Positions 12,601 through 30,200 of a stretch of 64,000 nt of DNA are shown here, piece by piece; positions within the stretch are counted from its first letter, which is position 1; each line of letters starts with the position of its first letter. Location of the stretch: the NCBI RefSeq assembly GCF_008831285.2, contig NC_045147.1, positions 18,330,854 to 18,394,853 of the forward strand, in the 5' to 3' direction. Position numbers and translations under genes: made by a program. The notes below the pieces were generated by a model. That model was not told the DNA's origin. It saw nothing but the letters and a program-made list of their open reading frames with translations, and ran no database searches. This stretch comes from Nymphaea colorata. Lineage: Eukaryota; Streptophyta; Magnoliopsida; Nymphaeales; Nymphaeaceae.

Positions 12601-13600
12601 TGTAAAATATCCCAGGAAAGAATTTTCTCCATCACTTTGAGATAATTTTACTTACATATATAAGTATATATATAGGAATTGAATGGTGACTATAAGAAGC
12701 CCACTTATAAAATCAGGTCTATATGATCCAACAAAAAGAACAGTTAAGAAAAAACAATAAAAAAAAGTGGTGGACATTTTTATTATCTAATATTAGTTTA
12801 CATTTTTTTCTTGCTTTTCTTCAACCATCCATCTCCTTAGTTAAACAGCTCTGTGATGACTCTAAATAGCTAGAGTCATCAATCACTCTTATATGTATAT
12901 ATAAAGTCTAATATTCTCTCCTCATAAAAATGATTCACTCCTAAAGAAAAATGGTTTGTATTTGAGAGGTATCAGCTTACAATTTCAGTACTTGTCGAAA
13001 TCTGATTACTTTTCAAGAATTATTGGAGAATAAAACTCCGAAACTTGTAGTTTTCATAGGCCCAGCCTCAACACTGGGCTCTTTCCAGCCGCTGCCCAAC
13101 TAGTCAGTGGACGATCCGGAGGCACCGGCCAAAGGCGGTATTAATAAATAAGAGCAGCTGGCCGCGCTCAGGATTCAAATCTTTCAAGAAACTCGACTCG
13201 TTTTCCTTTCTCCCCTTTTAAACTGCTCAACTTTTGCTTTATGGATACATGACAGCTGCCCTTTGCAACGCACCAAACGATTTTCCATGTAAAATAAGGA
13301 ATCAAAGCCTACTGCTAGTGCCGTATTTGATGGCGTACACGAAAATAAATTCATTTTTTTAATTAACAAAATGAGAGGTCTTCTAGTCTCCAGTGTTTCA
13401 ATCCAAGTTAGGAAAGCGAAGAATCAGAAGGCACCCAGTACGCCATATATATTTGACCACTAAAGAAAAAGTAAAGAAGAAAAAAGGAGAAGGAGAAGAA
13501 GAACCCATTTGTGTCAATCACAAGATGCACGACGCTGAAGTCGCGGTTGTGGTAATGGAAATCAATGCTGACCCTTCGTATAGACAATAGATAGTCAGGG
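9700..13600. other. Intergenic stretch with small repeat fragments
   Basis: No coherent gene seen. At about 10270-10400 is a stretch resembling the ends of degraded transposons (…GCCAGAATTTTTTCATGAGGC). At about 10708-10735 is a copy of the dispersed terminus AGCGGAGCCAGAAATTTTTT. At about 12104-12125 the motif GACCAT is repeated several times. A short CT tract lies at about 12570-12592. Confidence 0.45.
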
Positions 13601-13644
13601 AATCTAATTTGGTTTCACTCCTTCTCTCCCCACCAAAGCTCTGC

Positions 13645-13652
13645 TATAAATA
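13645..13652 (+). promoter_or_regulatory. TATA box for the 13735 gene
   Basis: TATAAATA lies 83 bp upstream of the ATG at 13735. This leaves a leader of about 50-55 nt, which includes a GA-repeat tract just before the start codon. Confidence 0.75.
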
Positions 13653-13734
13653 AGTGCCCGAGGCATTCATTGTTGGTAGCAAGCAGTCCACAAAGAGAGT
13701 AAGCAGTCGATAAGCTGAGAGAGAGAGAGAAAAC

Positions 13735-14007
13735 ATGGCAGGAAAGGGCAGGCCATTGAGAGAGAGAAACTCCTACTCTTCTCTGCCTGAGAAATCAATC
13801 TGGTTCATGCTCAACATATTCAAGATCCCTGGAGCCAAGCGCCGGAATGCCAAGTATGGCCGGGAGGAGGCAACGAAGGTGAAGGCAGCGCCGCCGCGCA
13901 GAGCTCGAGTGAGTGACGAAGACGCCGGTTTCTGGGGTGCAGGTGAGCCCGACATAGACCAGAAAGCTTCTGACTACATAGCCAGGTTCTACCAGCATCG
14001 TGGCTAG
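13735..14007 (+). CDS. Small basic plant protein (90 aa) with DUF761-like C-terminal motif
   Basis: Single-exon gene with a good start context (AAAACATGGC), a TATA box 83 bp upstream and AATAAA signals at about 14291. The protein has a short hydrophobic or aromatic stretch (residues 20-33, around WFMLNIFKIPG), a basic centre and a C-terminal motif of the form DIDxKASxYIARFY (residues 73-86). That end resembles the C-terminal signature of plant DUF761-type proteins, in which an acidic/IDxKA segment precedes an F-I-x-x-F motif. Function is unknown. Promoter, start and poly(A) signals together make it a convincing gene despite its size. Confidence 0.75.
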   Translation: MAGKGRPLRERNSYSSLPEKSIWFMLNIFKIPGAKRRNAKYGREEATKVKAAPPRRARVSDEDAGFWGAGEPDIDQKASDYIARFYQHRG

Positions 14008-14165
14008 GCATTCTCGGTCGACTGCAGCAAACAAGTTCCTTAGCTTAATCTTCTGCAAGATAGCCCACGTAAAGGAGCCTTCCAAGTAGTTCTGACACCA
14101 AGATTCAATAGCTTCTTGTATAATTCAGTTTATATTCATAAATAGTTAAAGCTATTCATCCTTTG

Positions 14166-14196
<31 letters not shown>

Positions 14197-14290
14197 TACA
14201 TATATATATATATATATCTGTTAACCTTGAGTTTGAGCTTTGAAACCTTTAGTGTTCTAGACTTCTAGTGTGTATGTACATGAAATCATA

Positions 14291-14296
14291 AATAAA
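14291..14296 (+). terminator. Poly(A) signal for the 13735 gene
   Basis: AATAAA follows the stop codon by about 285 bp, after a 3' region containing (TA)n at about 14168-14217. It is the first canonical hexamer downstream. Confidence 0.5.
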
Positions 14297-14349
14297 GACG
14301 TTCCTCCTTCACTCAATGTGTTTTCGGAGATAAGCTCTACATTTCGGAT

Positions 14350-19870
<5,521 letters not shown>

Positions 19871-19889
19871 GTGTCCATCAATCTGTCCA

Positions 19890-20607
19890 AGGCAACTGCC
19901 CGGCCATGGTCTCGGCTAGTTTGGCCAAGGTTTTTGGCCATGGCTCAGCCACAAGCACGTCCAAGGTCACCGTAGTTGCCCGGGCCGTCCCCAGCAATGG
20001 CCTTAAGGCCAAGCCCGACCATGGCCCTACCTGGCTGCCGGGTACCAGCATTGGTGTTACAGGCTTTGTCCATTCATTGTATTCGACGTCTCTCTGATGT
20101 AATCTTGGGTTTGTCTTTAAATTGCCAAACTGCACAGCATCTTTCCCAACGGCTCTCAGTCTCAGGTAGCCCTTGCCACATAACCTAAAGGTCCCTGAAG
20201 TAGCTAGCTCTGCTATGCCCTTTAAGCTGATGGTTAAGTATCTTTTCCACTGGCCTGTCAAATTGCTTAGAAATGCTTGGGAGGTTGCCCTTACTGGATG
20301 AGTACTGCTCGGGTCCTCTTTATCTTCCAAGTAAGGTTTCAAGAAACTTACATGAGAAACGCAGTGCCATATTGCCCATCTTCTGAATCACGGTAAAGGG
20401 CCGCATAAAATTGTCCGTCTAGATTTATGTGGTTTTCGTAATCTTTCTTCTTCTGTTTCGGGGCAATTTGAGCATATTTTATACTTTCACTTGCATCAAC
20501 AAATCAGCTGTACACTAGATAAAATATAACAACTACATCATTAAACTGAAAATATTTTAATTCCTTGTTATCCTTCTCCTTTTCGTTACGTTAAAACCAG
20601 GCATTTA

Positions 20608-20669
<62 letters not shown>

Positions 20670-21240
20670 CGCCTAAATGGGTTGTTGGCATGCTTAACCC
20701 AACGGAGATGAGGACATCATGGAACGCAAAATTAAAGTTATACTTTATCCGGTTTCCTCTTCTTTGATACAAGTGAAATTGTACAATGTGGGGCTCATAT
20801 AATTAGCAGTTCAAAGATTTGATGCCTCTTTCTGGCTGAAAACAAATATTTTTACCTTCATGTTAATAAACAAACAACAACAGCTAATAGTTATTAGTTT
20901 TCTTGTTCATAACAAGTTTAACCTTTAGACGGCTTCTGACAAGAAGGAAGAAATGTGCAATTGGAACACATGCCTTTAGAACTACTAACCCGCCGTATCT
21001 ACTGTCTCGCTACTTATCTTCTTCTAAATCGGCGGTGTAAATTTCAGCGTAACTCGGTCGGCGACTTCAAACTTAAAAAGGGCCGCTGATGTTTATCGCC
21101 ATTCTTTGTCGTTCGCCTCAGCGTTTGCCAAATATTCGTGTGCTTTTGTCTAAACGTTCATGTCTGTCCTAGACTCTATCTTCACAGTGGTAGCGGATCC
21201 CACTTGGACTGAAAGGGCTAAGTCTGGCGGAGCAAGGTGC
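19890..21240 (-). mobile_element. Decayed Ty3/gypsy chromovirus, 3' end of polyprotein
   Basis: Read on the minus strand, pieces of a Ty3/gypsy integrase C-terminus appear in the expected order. At about 21080-21020 is a GPY/F-type stretch (FKFEVADRVTLKFTPPI, then an in-frame stop). At about 20345-20312 is LKPYLEDKEDPS, the conserved segment before the chromodomain. At about 20252-20110, in another frame, is a chromodomain with VEKILNHQLKGHS and VMWQGLPETESRWE. Frameshifts, stops and a (CT)n(CA)n(TA)n insertion at about 20610-20670 show that it is dead. No LTR was identified. The family call rests on motif order and is firm at superfamily level. Confidence 0.8.
20610..20670. repeat. (CT)n(CA)n(TA)n microsatellite
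   Basis: Three dinucleotide tracts follow one another, and they interrupt the dead chromovirus. Confidence 0.95.
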
Positions 21241-21249
21241 TGCTAGCCA

Positions 21250-22640
21250 ACAAAAGACCATATTGCCTATCTTCTTGACGGTGAGTTTGTACAACGCATG
21301 GCGCAACCGGAGCGATCCGCCTTTGTTCTAAAACAAGAGATTGAGTTGTGTACGCAACTATGCACGCCAAAAACCAAAAGAGGAATGGGTATTTTTCAAA
21401 TTTGTATAAAGTAGTGGGCTTTTTCACCTCCTTCAAAAGAATTTTAACAAGGGTATTTTTGTCATTTCATATAAAAGAATATTCCACGTTGCGTTTGCTA
21501 AAACAACATAAAAAGGCACCAAAAAGAGCTTCGAGTGGCTGGATGCATCTAGCCCACAAACTTCATCAAGTTGCCATCGCAGTTCAGCCAACCCCGATGC
21601 CACCTGGTAGGCTGGTATGGGCCTTCACATCAGCCGGCACCTTCAGCCACGCACCACCCCTCTCCCATTCCTTTGTTCTTTCCTTCTTTTCTTCTGTATT
21701 GTTAGCTTGTTTGTTTTGCTTTTTCCCTTTCCTTTTTAAACATCAGTGACATCTTGTCGCCTACTTTTGTCAATACATTTTCCATTTTGTCAGCTAAATC
21801 TCTCTCTCTCTCACATTCCCATTTTATCGGCTATCTCTCTCTCTCTCTCTCTCTCTCACGCACACACACTGTCACATAATGCTCTAAATCAAAATATGCC
21901 GCATTATCTAGCATGGCCCCTCTCTGTCACACGCGGCACTCTAAATAAAAACCTGCAGACATTCATCAGCAAGGACGAGTACTTTGTGTGTTTGATACAA
22001 GGTTTATTTATCTTCCTAGAAGAGGAATCATTCAAATATATACTTGTATGCTCCAATCCTTCTATTTAAAAGAAAATTAGTAACATCAAATATGTGACTT
22101 GCATCTGTAAGGTCACTTAGAACGTCTTGCTTTAAATGCATGATTGAAGAACATGTTCTAGATAAATAAAAATAATATAATTATAAATACTTTTTTGAAT
22201 ATAACAATCAAACACGACATAATCATGTTACGGATCCTGAATAATAACATGGTATTCATTTGAAACATATGTTCCAAAAACACAATATCTTCTTATCAAA
22301 CAACTTGTAGGAAGTAGTTTAATTAATGAACAGAATGCTTGTTACATGATCATTCCAACGTATCCCATAAAAAAGTGAACTCCGTTTTAGGTATTCATAC
22401 CATAAATACTTGATGCAGAAAACGGTTCCGGACAAAGATGTCCAGAAATAAACCCACGGAAAGGTAGACTTGAGTCAGAAAGAGAGACCAGTTTGCATGC
22501 TCAATCTTCACTCGTTTAACAAATACACCACTTCCAAACCTCAATAAAAGGAAAAGGAAAAACCAGGAGATGAACCATATGAACAGGAAGCGTATATGAT
22601 ATACTTTTTCGACAAATTGAAAGAACAAGGACCGTACAAC
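21250..22640. other. Intergenic stretch downstream of the E3 ligase gene
   Basis: No gene seen. It holds CT tracts near 21800-21860. A short stretch at about 22260-22310 (GAAACATATGTTCCAAAAAC) loosely resembles the unit of the 210-bp array at 6.8-7.85 kb. Confidence 0.4.
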
Positions 22641-22642
22641 AT

Positions 22643-23008
22643 TTATGCGTTAAATTCAGATACAGTTGCTTTGCAGATAGGACAAATACTCTTCTGCTGA
22701 AGCCATTTTTTGATGCAGCACACATGGTACTCATGTCCACACTCTAGTTTCCCCAGATGTTCCTCATGACGATATTCTTCCTGTCAAGTAGACATGTTAC
22801 GTATCTTAGAAAAGAGACGGACAATAAAACCTTTATAGATGCAGGCACAAGTGACACATATGATGCGCGCTTGCCACAGAATTTGTGAATACTTTTCGGT
22901 ACTTGTCTTGGAAAAACAGAACAAGTATGATACTAATTAATACTCAGTTGCATCAACAGGCCTACATCCCACACACACACACACACAGACACACACAGAG
23001 TGAGAGAG

Positions 23009-23043
<35 letters not shown>

Positions 23044-26000
23044 TGATGATGCTTTGCGAAGGGTGAGTTCAACTTTTGTATACCAAACAGATGGAACATC
23101 TCCATTCTCTTTCCAAGAAACACAGCTTCATCTTCTCCACGCATACATTGATTTCATCATCCTTCAAACCAGTCTTCACATATCCAATTTGATCCCCCAG
23201 CTCTACCAGCTCCTGTTACAATATGAAACTCAACACACGCATGCACACACACACATAGGGAAAGAAAGAGAGAGAGGGAGAGAGAGAATTAATTTCTCAT
23301 GGAAAGCAAGAGAAAGCCAGTCACATATGAAAGAAGAAACGGACCTCATATGACATATCGTCCACATCAAGCCTCCATTCCCTAAACCGGTCATGTCCAG
23401 CAGCTTGGACAGGGTTAGTATGAAAATCCTGCAGAAAGAACCCACTGATGGAGATATCAGATAGCGTTCATAAACGAGTTTTAGACGCAGCTTCAGTAAC
23501 ACATTAATTAAAATCTATCACCAGCTAAAATGTATCTGTTGTTTGTATGGATTTGCCAAGGTGCTGCTGCAAGCGAAAGGAAGTTGCTGTGAATTTGGAA
23601 AAATGCTGACATATGGGTTTACTTGAAAGGTATCCATTTGCCAATTTTTCTCAGAAACACGACATTTCAGAAGGTCTGGTCTCTGTGACTTTTATTTACT
23701 GCAAGTAGCTGGATGCACCAAAATTCCTTCTAAGGATCATCAAGAGGACCCAATCAGGAGGAACCATGTATTCTCTTAAATGAAGGGGTTCAAGCTGGTC
23801 AAATCGTTTGGATAAATTAGAATACTAGACAAATAAAATCAGGTTCTAAAGTACAAAGGTATATATCATGAAGTTGACACACATTCAGAACATTTGTGCA
23901 GTTTCTCATCAAGAACAGCTTACTGGGAAACAAACATCATCATAAACCAAAGTACCCATCCAGACATTTTTTATCTTCGTATATTCTGATTTGGTCTACC
24001 TCTAAAGATATGAGAAACAGGTTTCAAAACTATAAGGGAGACACAAATGGAATAGAACATGTAGGATTTTCAAAGTTAAATAAATATGACCTTAACTGTA
24101 TGTTCTACTCTGAGCTACTCTCTTGGATAGTGCAAGACCTCGTCGTGAATTACATTCTCAAAGTAAATTCACCTCCATTGATTTATTACAAGGAATATAT
24201 ATGACCGGAACTGAATGTTTTACCCTGAGCTACTCTCTTGGATAGTGCAAGGCCTCGCTAAGAACTACATGCTCAAAGTTATATAAATTTGAACCTCCAT
24301 CAATCAATAAATTAAACGGTAACCCTTCCAACAAACTATGTCTCATAAATACATAGTTGTATTGTAATTCAAGCACATAGGAGACACAAATCAAAGGCCT
24401 GGTTTATGTAAAATCATACAAAATAAAGAGAACCATGTTTCAGTCATTTGCTTCAGATACAGTTTACAAATTCAGGGGACAATAGCCGAATCACAGACCT
24501 CCTCTTTGCGCCATGACAATGCCAGCATACTTGTGAGCCCTGGAGGAAGTCTTGCAAACCCCAGCACAATTAGTACAAAGGCTTCCCAATGGGTAAACTT
24601 TTTAATCATGAAAAAGGTGGAATGACATATTTTATAACTAAATATTTGTGCCACAACAGCAAACAAAAGCCAGCCTTTGAAATAGGCACAAAAAATTAGG
24701 CAACATAAACTCCTCCATTAAGTAAATGTTGTCATGCTGATATTAATTTCAACTAAGAAACAATAATAAGAAGGAAAGATACCTCTCTGATGAGTTCATG
24801 TTGATAATCCAATCCATTCAAACTCCGGAGGCGTCTTCTTGGAAGCAGAATAAATCGGTCTGCCATTTCACAGATGGATGGTCCTAGAGCAGCATCTATG
24901 CCATGCTGAACAAGGTCATCAAACTGCCATTTTGAGTAAAATCTTAGTAGCAAAATACAACTCAAACAGAACAGCAAGTATCTTGTAGAGCATGCATCAT
25001 ACAACTAAAAAAACAGCAGTCTCTCTTGAAAAGACCCAAGTGACATACTTGCGAACTTAAAACAAATAGGCATTCACATGCTATCTAGCCATCATGCTAG
25101 AAAATGTCTCTGCAGATGTCAGAAGCATCTAAAGAACATAAGGGCAGTCTACGTTTCAGAAACTTCTGATTGTGGTCCTGTATAACTGCTGCAAGAATGC
25201 AGCTTCATGAAATGACATGGGTTGAGGTGTTGATGTTATATGGCAAGAGTACCATTCACAAGATCCATGAAGGACCATCATATTCTTAAATTCTTCAATG
25301 TGAAAGTAACGAATATGTGTAATAGTGATCAATTTATGTCTTTACACATTACTTCATAAAGAGGCCTTGCGTGGAATAAATACACAAACTCGAGAGGGCC
25401 TTAAAGGTCAGTAAGGAGAGGGTAGGGAAACAGACTTACGAAAATGGTGTTTCACAGTACTTAAGACACACAGTGAACAAAAACATTGTCAACATTTGTC
25501 GTTTTAAGATTCAACTGTAAGGCTAGAAAAAAGAACACACACACAAGTGAAAGAATTCATTACATTTCTTACATGCAAGAATCCAGTATATTCATCATCA
25601 ATCAAGTTTCAGTAGACAGGGCAGCTATGGATGGCCCCATCACAACTTGGACCAAAGTCATCATGATCTTCGTTAAACCATCCAGTGCTGGGAAAGGTAA
25701 GAACCTGTCTGACATATCTTATATATATATATATGTAGAGAGAGAGAGAGAGAGAGAGAGAGATCACAACTTGATCCAAAGTCATCATGATCTTCGTGAA
25801 ACCATCCAGTGCTGGGAAAGGTAAGAACCTGTCTGCCATATTTTATATATGTAGTGTGTGTGAGTGTGGTTTTCCTTTTCTTGATTTTCAGGTCGGGACT
25901 TATTTTGCCTCTGTAGGCAGGTTGATGCGATTAGAACAAGAGACTCACAACAGAAAATGTTGCAACTCTATAATCAGAACTCACACATACCCTACCAACT

Positions 26001-27254
26001 ATGATATAAGTTAAGACATCATTTCGTCATCAAAAGAAAGCTGTGGCATCATTTTGACTATCGAATTGCCTCACTGTTCATTAGCTTCACACTTCGGAAG
26101 GTCAGTCATAAAATCAAACAGGCAACTTCCTAGAACTGTTACAGAACAAGCCATATTCAGACAACACCAACCCAATCGACAGTTGGTGATTACGGAACCA
26201 GAAAAAAGAGCTTAGATTCCAGAAGTCCAAATAAATTTCAACAAGAACCCGTATAAACTATAAAGTGCCCATCAAAGAAATCGACCGTGTATTATGGTGT
26301 CTAAGCCACTCTGTCTCCTACCAAATGGCGACAATTCATCTTAAACTCAGAGCAAAATTAGACCACCAATTCCAGTATGGTTCAATCTGCTTTCAGCCTA
26401 AAACCATGATAACCAACCGAATCTCTGCAAGAAGTTCATAAAAAGAATGGGTGATGTCTGGATAGGGAAATCGCACCACAGCACACCACACAATACAAGT
26501 AAAAAAAAAAAAAAAAAAAAAATCGACGTTTCTGAACAAGTATGTACAACCAAATTTCCTTTAAAAATATGAAAATTTGGACAACCATTAACGACTTCAT
26601 CTACGTTACAACAACGGCATAATGAAGAACACCGGAAAGCAAAACCATGGACAGCAAAAATAATCTCATCGAAAAATAAAGAAAAAGGACAGAATGGAGA
26701 AGGAAGAGAATCACCTCCCCGAAACTCCTTGCCCCAATAGAGCTGATTGTAATAGGTGCGGCAGTGTCTTGTCCCCTGAATCTACGGTGAAACCGACTAC
26801 CCGGCGCCGGTTCGACGGGTACCAAGCCGCCCACGGAGGATGCAGCATCCGCCGTCAATGGCAGGTGACTAGAACTCCAGAGGTCCGGACAAGCGTTTGA
26901 GCGTCTCCGACCTCGAACGGAAGAAGAAGCTGTCGGCGCCGTTCTACGGTGAGGGCCGCGAACTCGTCTGCTGGGCTTGGGCTCCCAGTCGGCGGAAGCC
27001 CGGATGACGCTGGCGGCGGTCGCCGGAATGTAGACGTCTGGCGTCGACGTGCAGGAGAGGTGGCGGAAGGCGCCGCGCTTAAGGATACCTGGCTCGCCGT
27101 TGCCGGCGTCGGAGAAGACAGTAGAAAGGAAGCCGGGGCTGCAGCCATCGGCCGGTTCGGCTGAGAGCGAGAGACTCTGGTGTGTTTGCCTGCTACTCTG
27201 CCTCCACGTCGAAGAAGAAGAAGAAGAAGAGGCAGCCCTCCTTCTCCTATCCAT
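22643..27254 (-). CDS. RING-H2 E3 ubiquitin ligase (5 coding exons)
   Basis: Minus-strand gene with coding exons 27254-26715 (180 aa), 24923-24783 (47 aa), 23428-23345 (28 aa), 23212-23084 (43 aa) and 22780-22643 (45 aa, stop TAA). All junctions are phase 0 with gt/ag ends, giving 343 aa. The C-terminus is a RING-H2 finger: C294, C297, C312, H314, H317, C320, C331, C334. Before it comes REWRLDVDDMSYEELVELGD, typical of plant RING ligases of the RHG1A/MBR type, which pass ubiquitin from an E2 to substrates. The first 180 residues are Ser/Arg-rich and low complexity. The start is the first ATG in the exon (MDRRRRAAS). Intron 1 is about 1.8 kb, intron 2 about 1.35 kb. The exon 1 donor and the exon 1-2 join are the least certain points; the target is unknown. 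Confidence 0.88.
22972..23042. repeat. (CA)n/(GA)n microsatellite in intron 4
   Basis: A CA tract is followed by a GA tract between the two exons that carry the RING finger. A second CA/GA tract lies near 23235-23288, in intron 3. Confidence 0.9.
24072..24290. repeat. Tandem duplication inside E3 gene intron 2
   Basis: Two diverged copies of about 80-90 bp share CTGAGCTACTCTCTTGGATA and the following CTCAAAGT stretch. They are spaced about 118 bp apart. The duplication is intronic. Confidence 0.85.
25641..25838. repeat. Duplicated 75-bp segment inside E3 gene intron 1
   Basis: Two copies (about 25641-25715 and 25764-25838) share CATCCAGTGCTGGGAAAGGT, with a (TA)n(GA)n tract between them. 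On the minus strand both encode an M-A-D-R/F-like start similar to part of exon 2 (MADRF). Confidence 0.85.
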
Positions 27255-30200
27255 CTCTCTCTCCCTCTCTTTCTCCGATGAACAAAGAGAGACAACTGAT
27301 AACAACTACACGACCACCCACTTTCTCGTTCTCTCGGATGAGAGTGGCGGCACCCTCTCTCTCTCTCTCTCTCTCTCTGTGCGATAGCAAATGCAAATGC
27401 AGAGGCACCTCTCCGTCTCTCTGTCTCACGCCCTGACCGGTAGTAGGGGTAGATTCGAACGATGGCGAGAACGTCCTCTCGAAAACAATCATATGGTCAG
27501 CGATGATTTACAGAAGTAGCCTCTCTCTCTCTCGATCGATCTACTTGGCGAGAGGTAGTTGACCCATGTTCTTTGCTGTGTCTTTTTCCTGGAAAGAGAA
27601 GCCACAACCAGCCTGGCTGACTGTGGCCGGATGACGAGGGGACCTCTCTCTCCTTCCTTAGCCAAGAGCGTGATCATCGGTCCTCAAGCAACCACAGAAG
27701 CTCCCCATCCTTCTAAGCGACCATCTCCATGCGGCTTCACTTTCTGCCTGTCCTGTAGCAGCTCGAGTCCGTTGGGGTCAGCTCAGCGCCTCTCTGTTTT
27801 GCACACACTTACACGGTTAGAAGCGGAATCCATTATTAGCTTACTCGAATTCTCTTTCATGGAGCTACCTTCTCTCCGGAGCCTTACGGCTCTTTTTCTC
27901 CTTTGTCGATTGTATACCAGGTAATCAACTTTAACTTTTTAGAAAGAGAATCGAGAGAAAGGGTACAGAGGAGACAAAGGTCGTGGGCGAGTCACGAGGA
28001 GTTGAAGGTTTACGTCTTCCTTTTCGTAATTCCCGAGGGCCTGCCATCGATAGCCCCACTACGAGAGATCACCGATTCGCAACCAGAACTCCTCGTTTCA
28101 ATGGCTCGGCTAAATTGGCTAGGGAACAGCCACATAAAAAAAAAAAAAAAAACTGTATTATATTATTCAAGAACATGTAAAAATCATGAACAAAAATATA
28201 AAAGTATTTAAACATTTAAAAATGAGAAATAAAAGTATAATGCATACCAACGGTATTGCGTCGAATTAATTGGCAGCCAGTTCAGTTCCAATCGGCAGGC
28301 TTCCCTAACTAGTTCTCTTGCTGAGCAACAAAGGCATGGCGACCTGATATCTTCCCTGCAAAAGACATCTGGTGTATTTATTTAACTTAACTTTCGCTTG
28401 TCCAAAGCAAAAGAAAGATAAAGATAAAAGAAGAAAAGGAACAAAAAGAAACTGTGACGGGTGAGGAAGAAAGAACACCAAGGCCGTTGGCCTGGTCTGC
28501 CCTCGCTCTTTTTGTCATTTTGTGATCACTCTTGCGTCAAGAATCTGACCCGGTAAATCGCGCGATCAACTGATTCGGCCAAATTGATTTGTAAACCGGT
28601 AAAAATTATTTAATTCCTTAGAAATGACAAACAGATATAATGTATCTATAAAAAAAGAATATCCCGGAGTTTTTAATCCGGAACCAACTCCGTGCCAAGA
28701 GTGAGCCTGCCACAAGCTTATTGGCATCCATAATAAAGACAAGCAACAGCGTGGGGTGGTGCTCGTAAAAAGTTGTTTATACATATACATTTATCTTATA
28801 TTATGCATGCAAAGTACCATTATTATATCGTATATATAGCTGACCATATTGGGTCATATATATAACACAATCTCGAGCACTTAAAACGGACGTTCGATGA
28901 AATTCAAAACACTACCCAGCCAATGCAAAGGCAAATTTTGCTTGTGCATTGAACTAAGCTTCAGTGCATAATGCCTGACTAAAAAGAAACTCATTGGCTA
29001 AGCTAATCCTTGTACATTTTTGGTTGAGCAATGAGACCGACAATTTGATAAAGAGTTGAAACTTTCACCCAATCTCTTATCTTTCTATGTCGACTTTTGG
29101 TTAAGCCTGAGGCTGGGTGGGCGTCCTAGTGCCCCCGCAGTTGACGTGTGAACTCGTCATGGGCCCACATGATCCTCGTGGCTAAGGCGTTGAACCAATG
29201 CTCCACGTGGTCCCGGGCTCTACTGGGGCCACGGACTTGCCTTTGAGGATCCAGATCTAAATGGGTTCCGTAGTCCAGTGCAAATTCATTATAGGAACAC
29301 AAATGTTGTGAAAAGTTTAAGTTATTTTCAAGTTTTATAAGCGAGAACCAAATCAAGTGGTGGCTAAATATTGGACTTTTGGACCGGGTTTAGCTCCTAT
29401 ATGTCCCCAACTGATTTCATAACATTTTGGATCGGGTCTGGCCCAAATCCATTTCACCAAAATGAATGGGAAGATAGATCTGGCAACGAGATATCTCTTC
29501 GTATGATGCCTTTTGTCTCACCTACCAAACCTAACCGAGCAACTTGGTGCACCCCAGTTGCCCTCTTGCATTGAGAGCTTGCCCCCTTTTTGTACTGAAT
29601 CTCCTCAATTATTTGCAAGGGGAAAGAAGGGTTGCTACTATTCAAGAGTCAAATACAAACAAGCGGATTTCATGGACGCAATTGTAGATATCAATCAATA
29701 TTCAATGTGAAATGCTCTGTACAAGATGCGCATGAGGTGCTTGATATTGCATCAGACTCTTGTTCAAAAGCTTTGGGAGATTCAATGAGGTGTGGTCACC
29801 AAATTAAGACCCAACGGGTCGGGCCGGATACAAGTCCAAGATGTCACTTTCAGTCAGCTGTGCTTGGTCCAATTGATTTACTTGTCTCGTATATCAACTG
29901 TTTGCTTTACTGACCCAGTCTATCTCACGGGTGTTATTACTACTGGGCCTTTTGTGACGGCACAGCCATTAATGGCTGTGGTCTAATGCAGATTACTCCA
30001 TTCAACTGGTTCTTTGATCTAAGACATTATTATTGTATCTACCATTTAATTTGATACTGATTGAGCAACTACGCAAATAATCAACACGAAAGCTTCTTCC
30101 TCATTTTGCTCACAAAAGTCAATAATATAGGATTAAGACTACCGTGGAAAACGTATTACATAGAGTTTCATTGGACAATTGTGAGCAGCCCTTTTAATTT

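Noticed and set aside
26855-27387. Overlapping frames on both strands around E3 exon 1
   Set aside because: GC-rich shadow frames; only the minus frame starting at 27254 connects by splicing to the RING exons.
27559-27924. 121-codon plus-strand frame as a divergent gene
   Set aside because: Low complexity (Ser/Leu from CT tracts), no motif, no splice partner, no TATA box.
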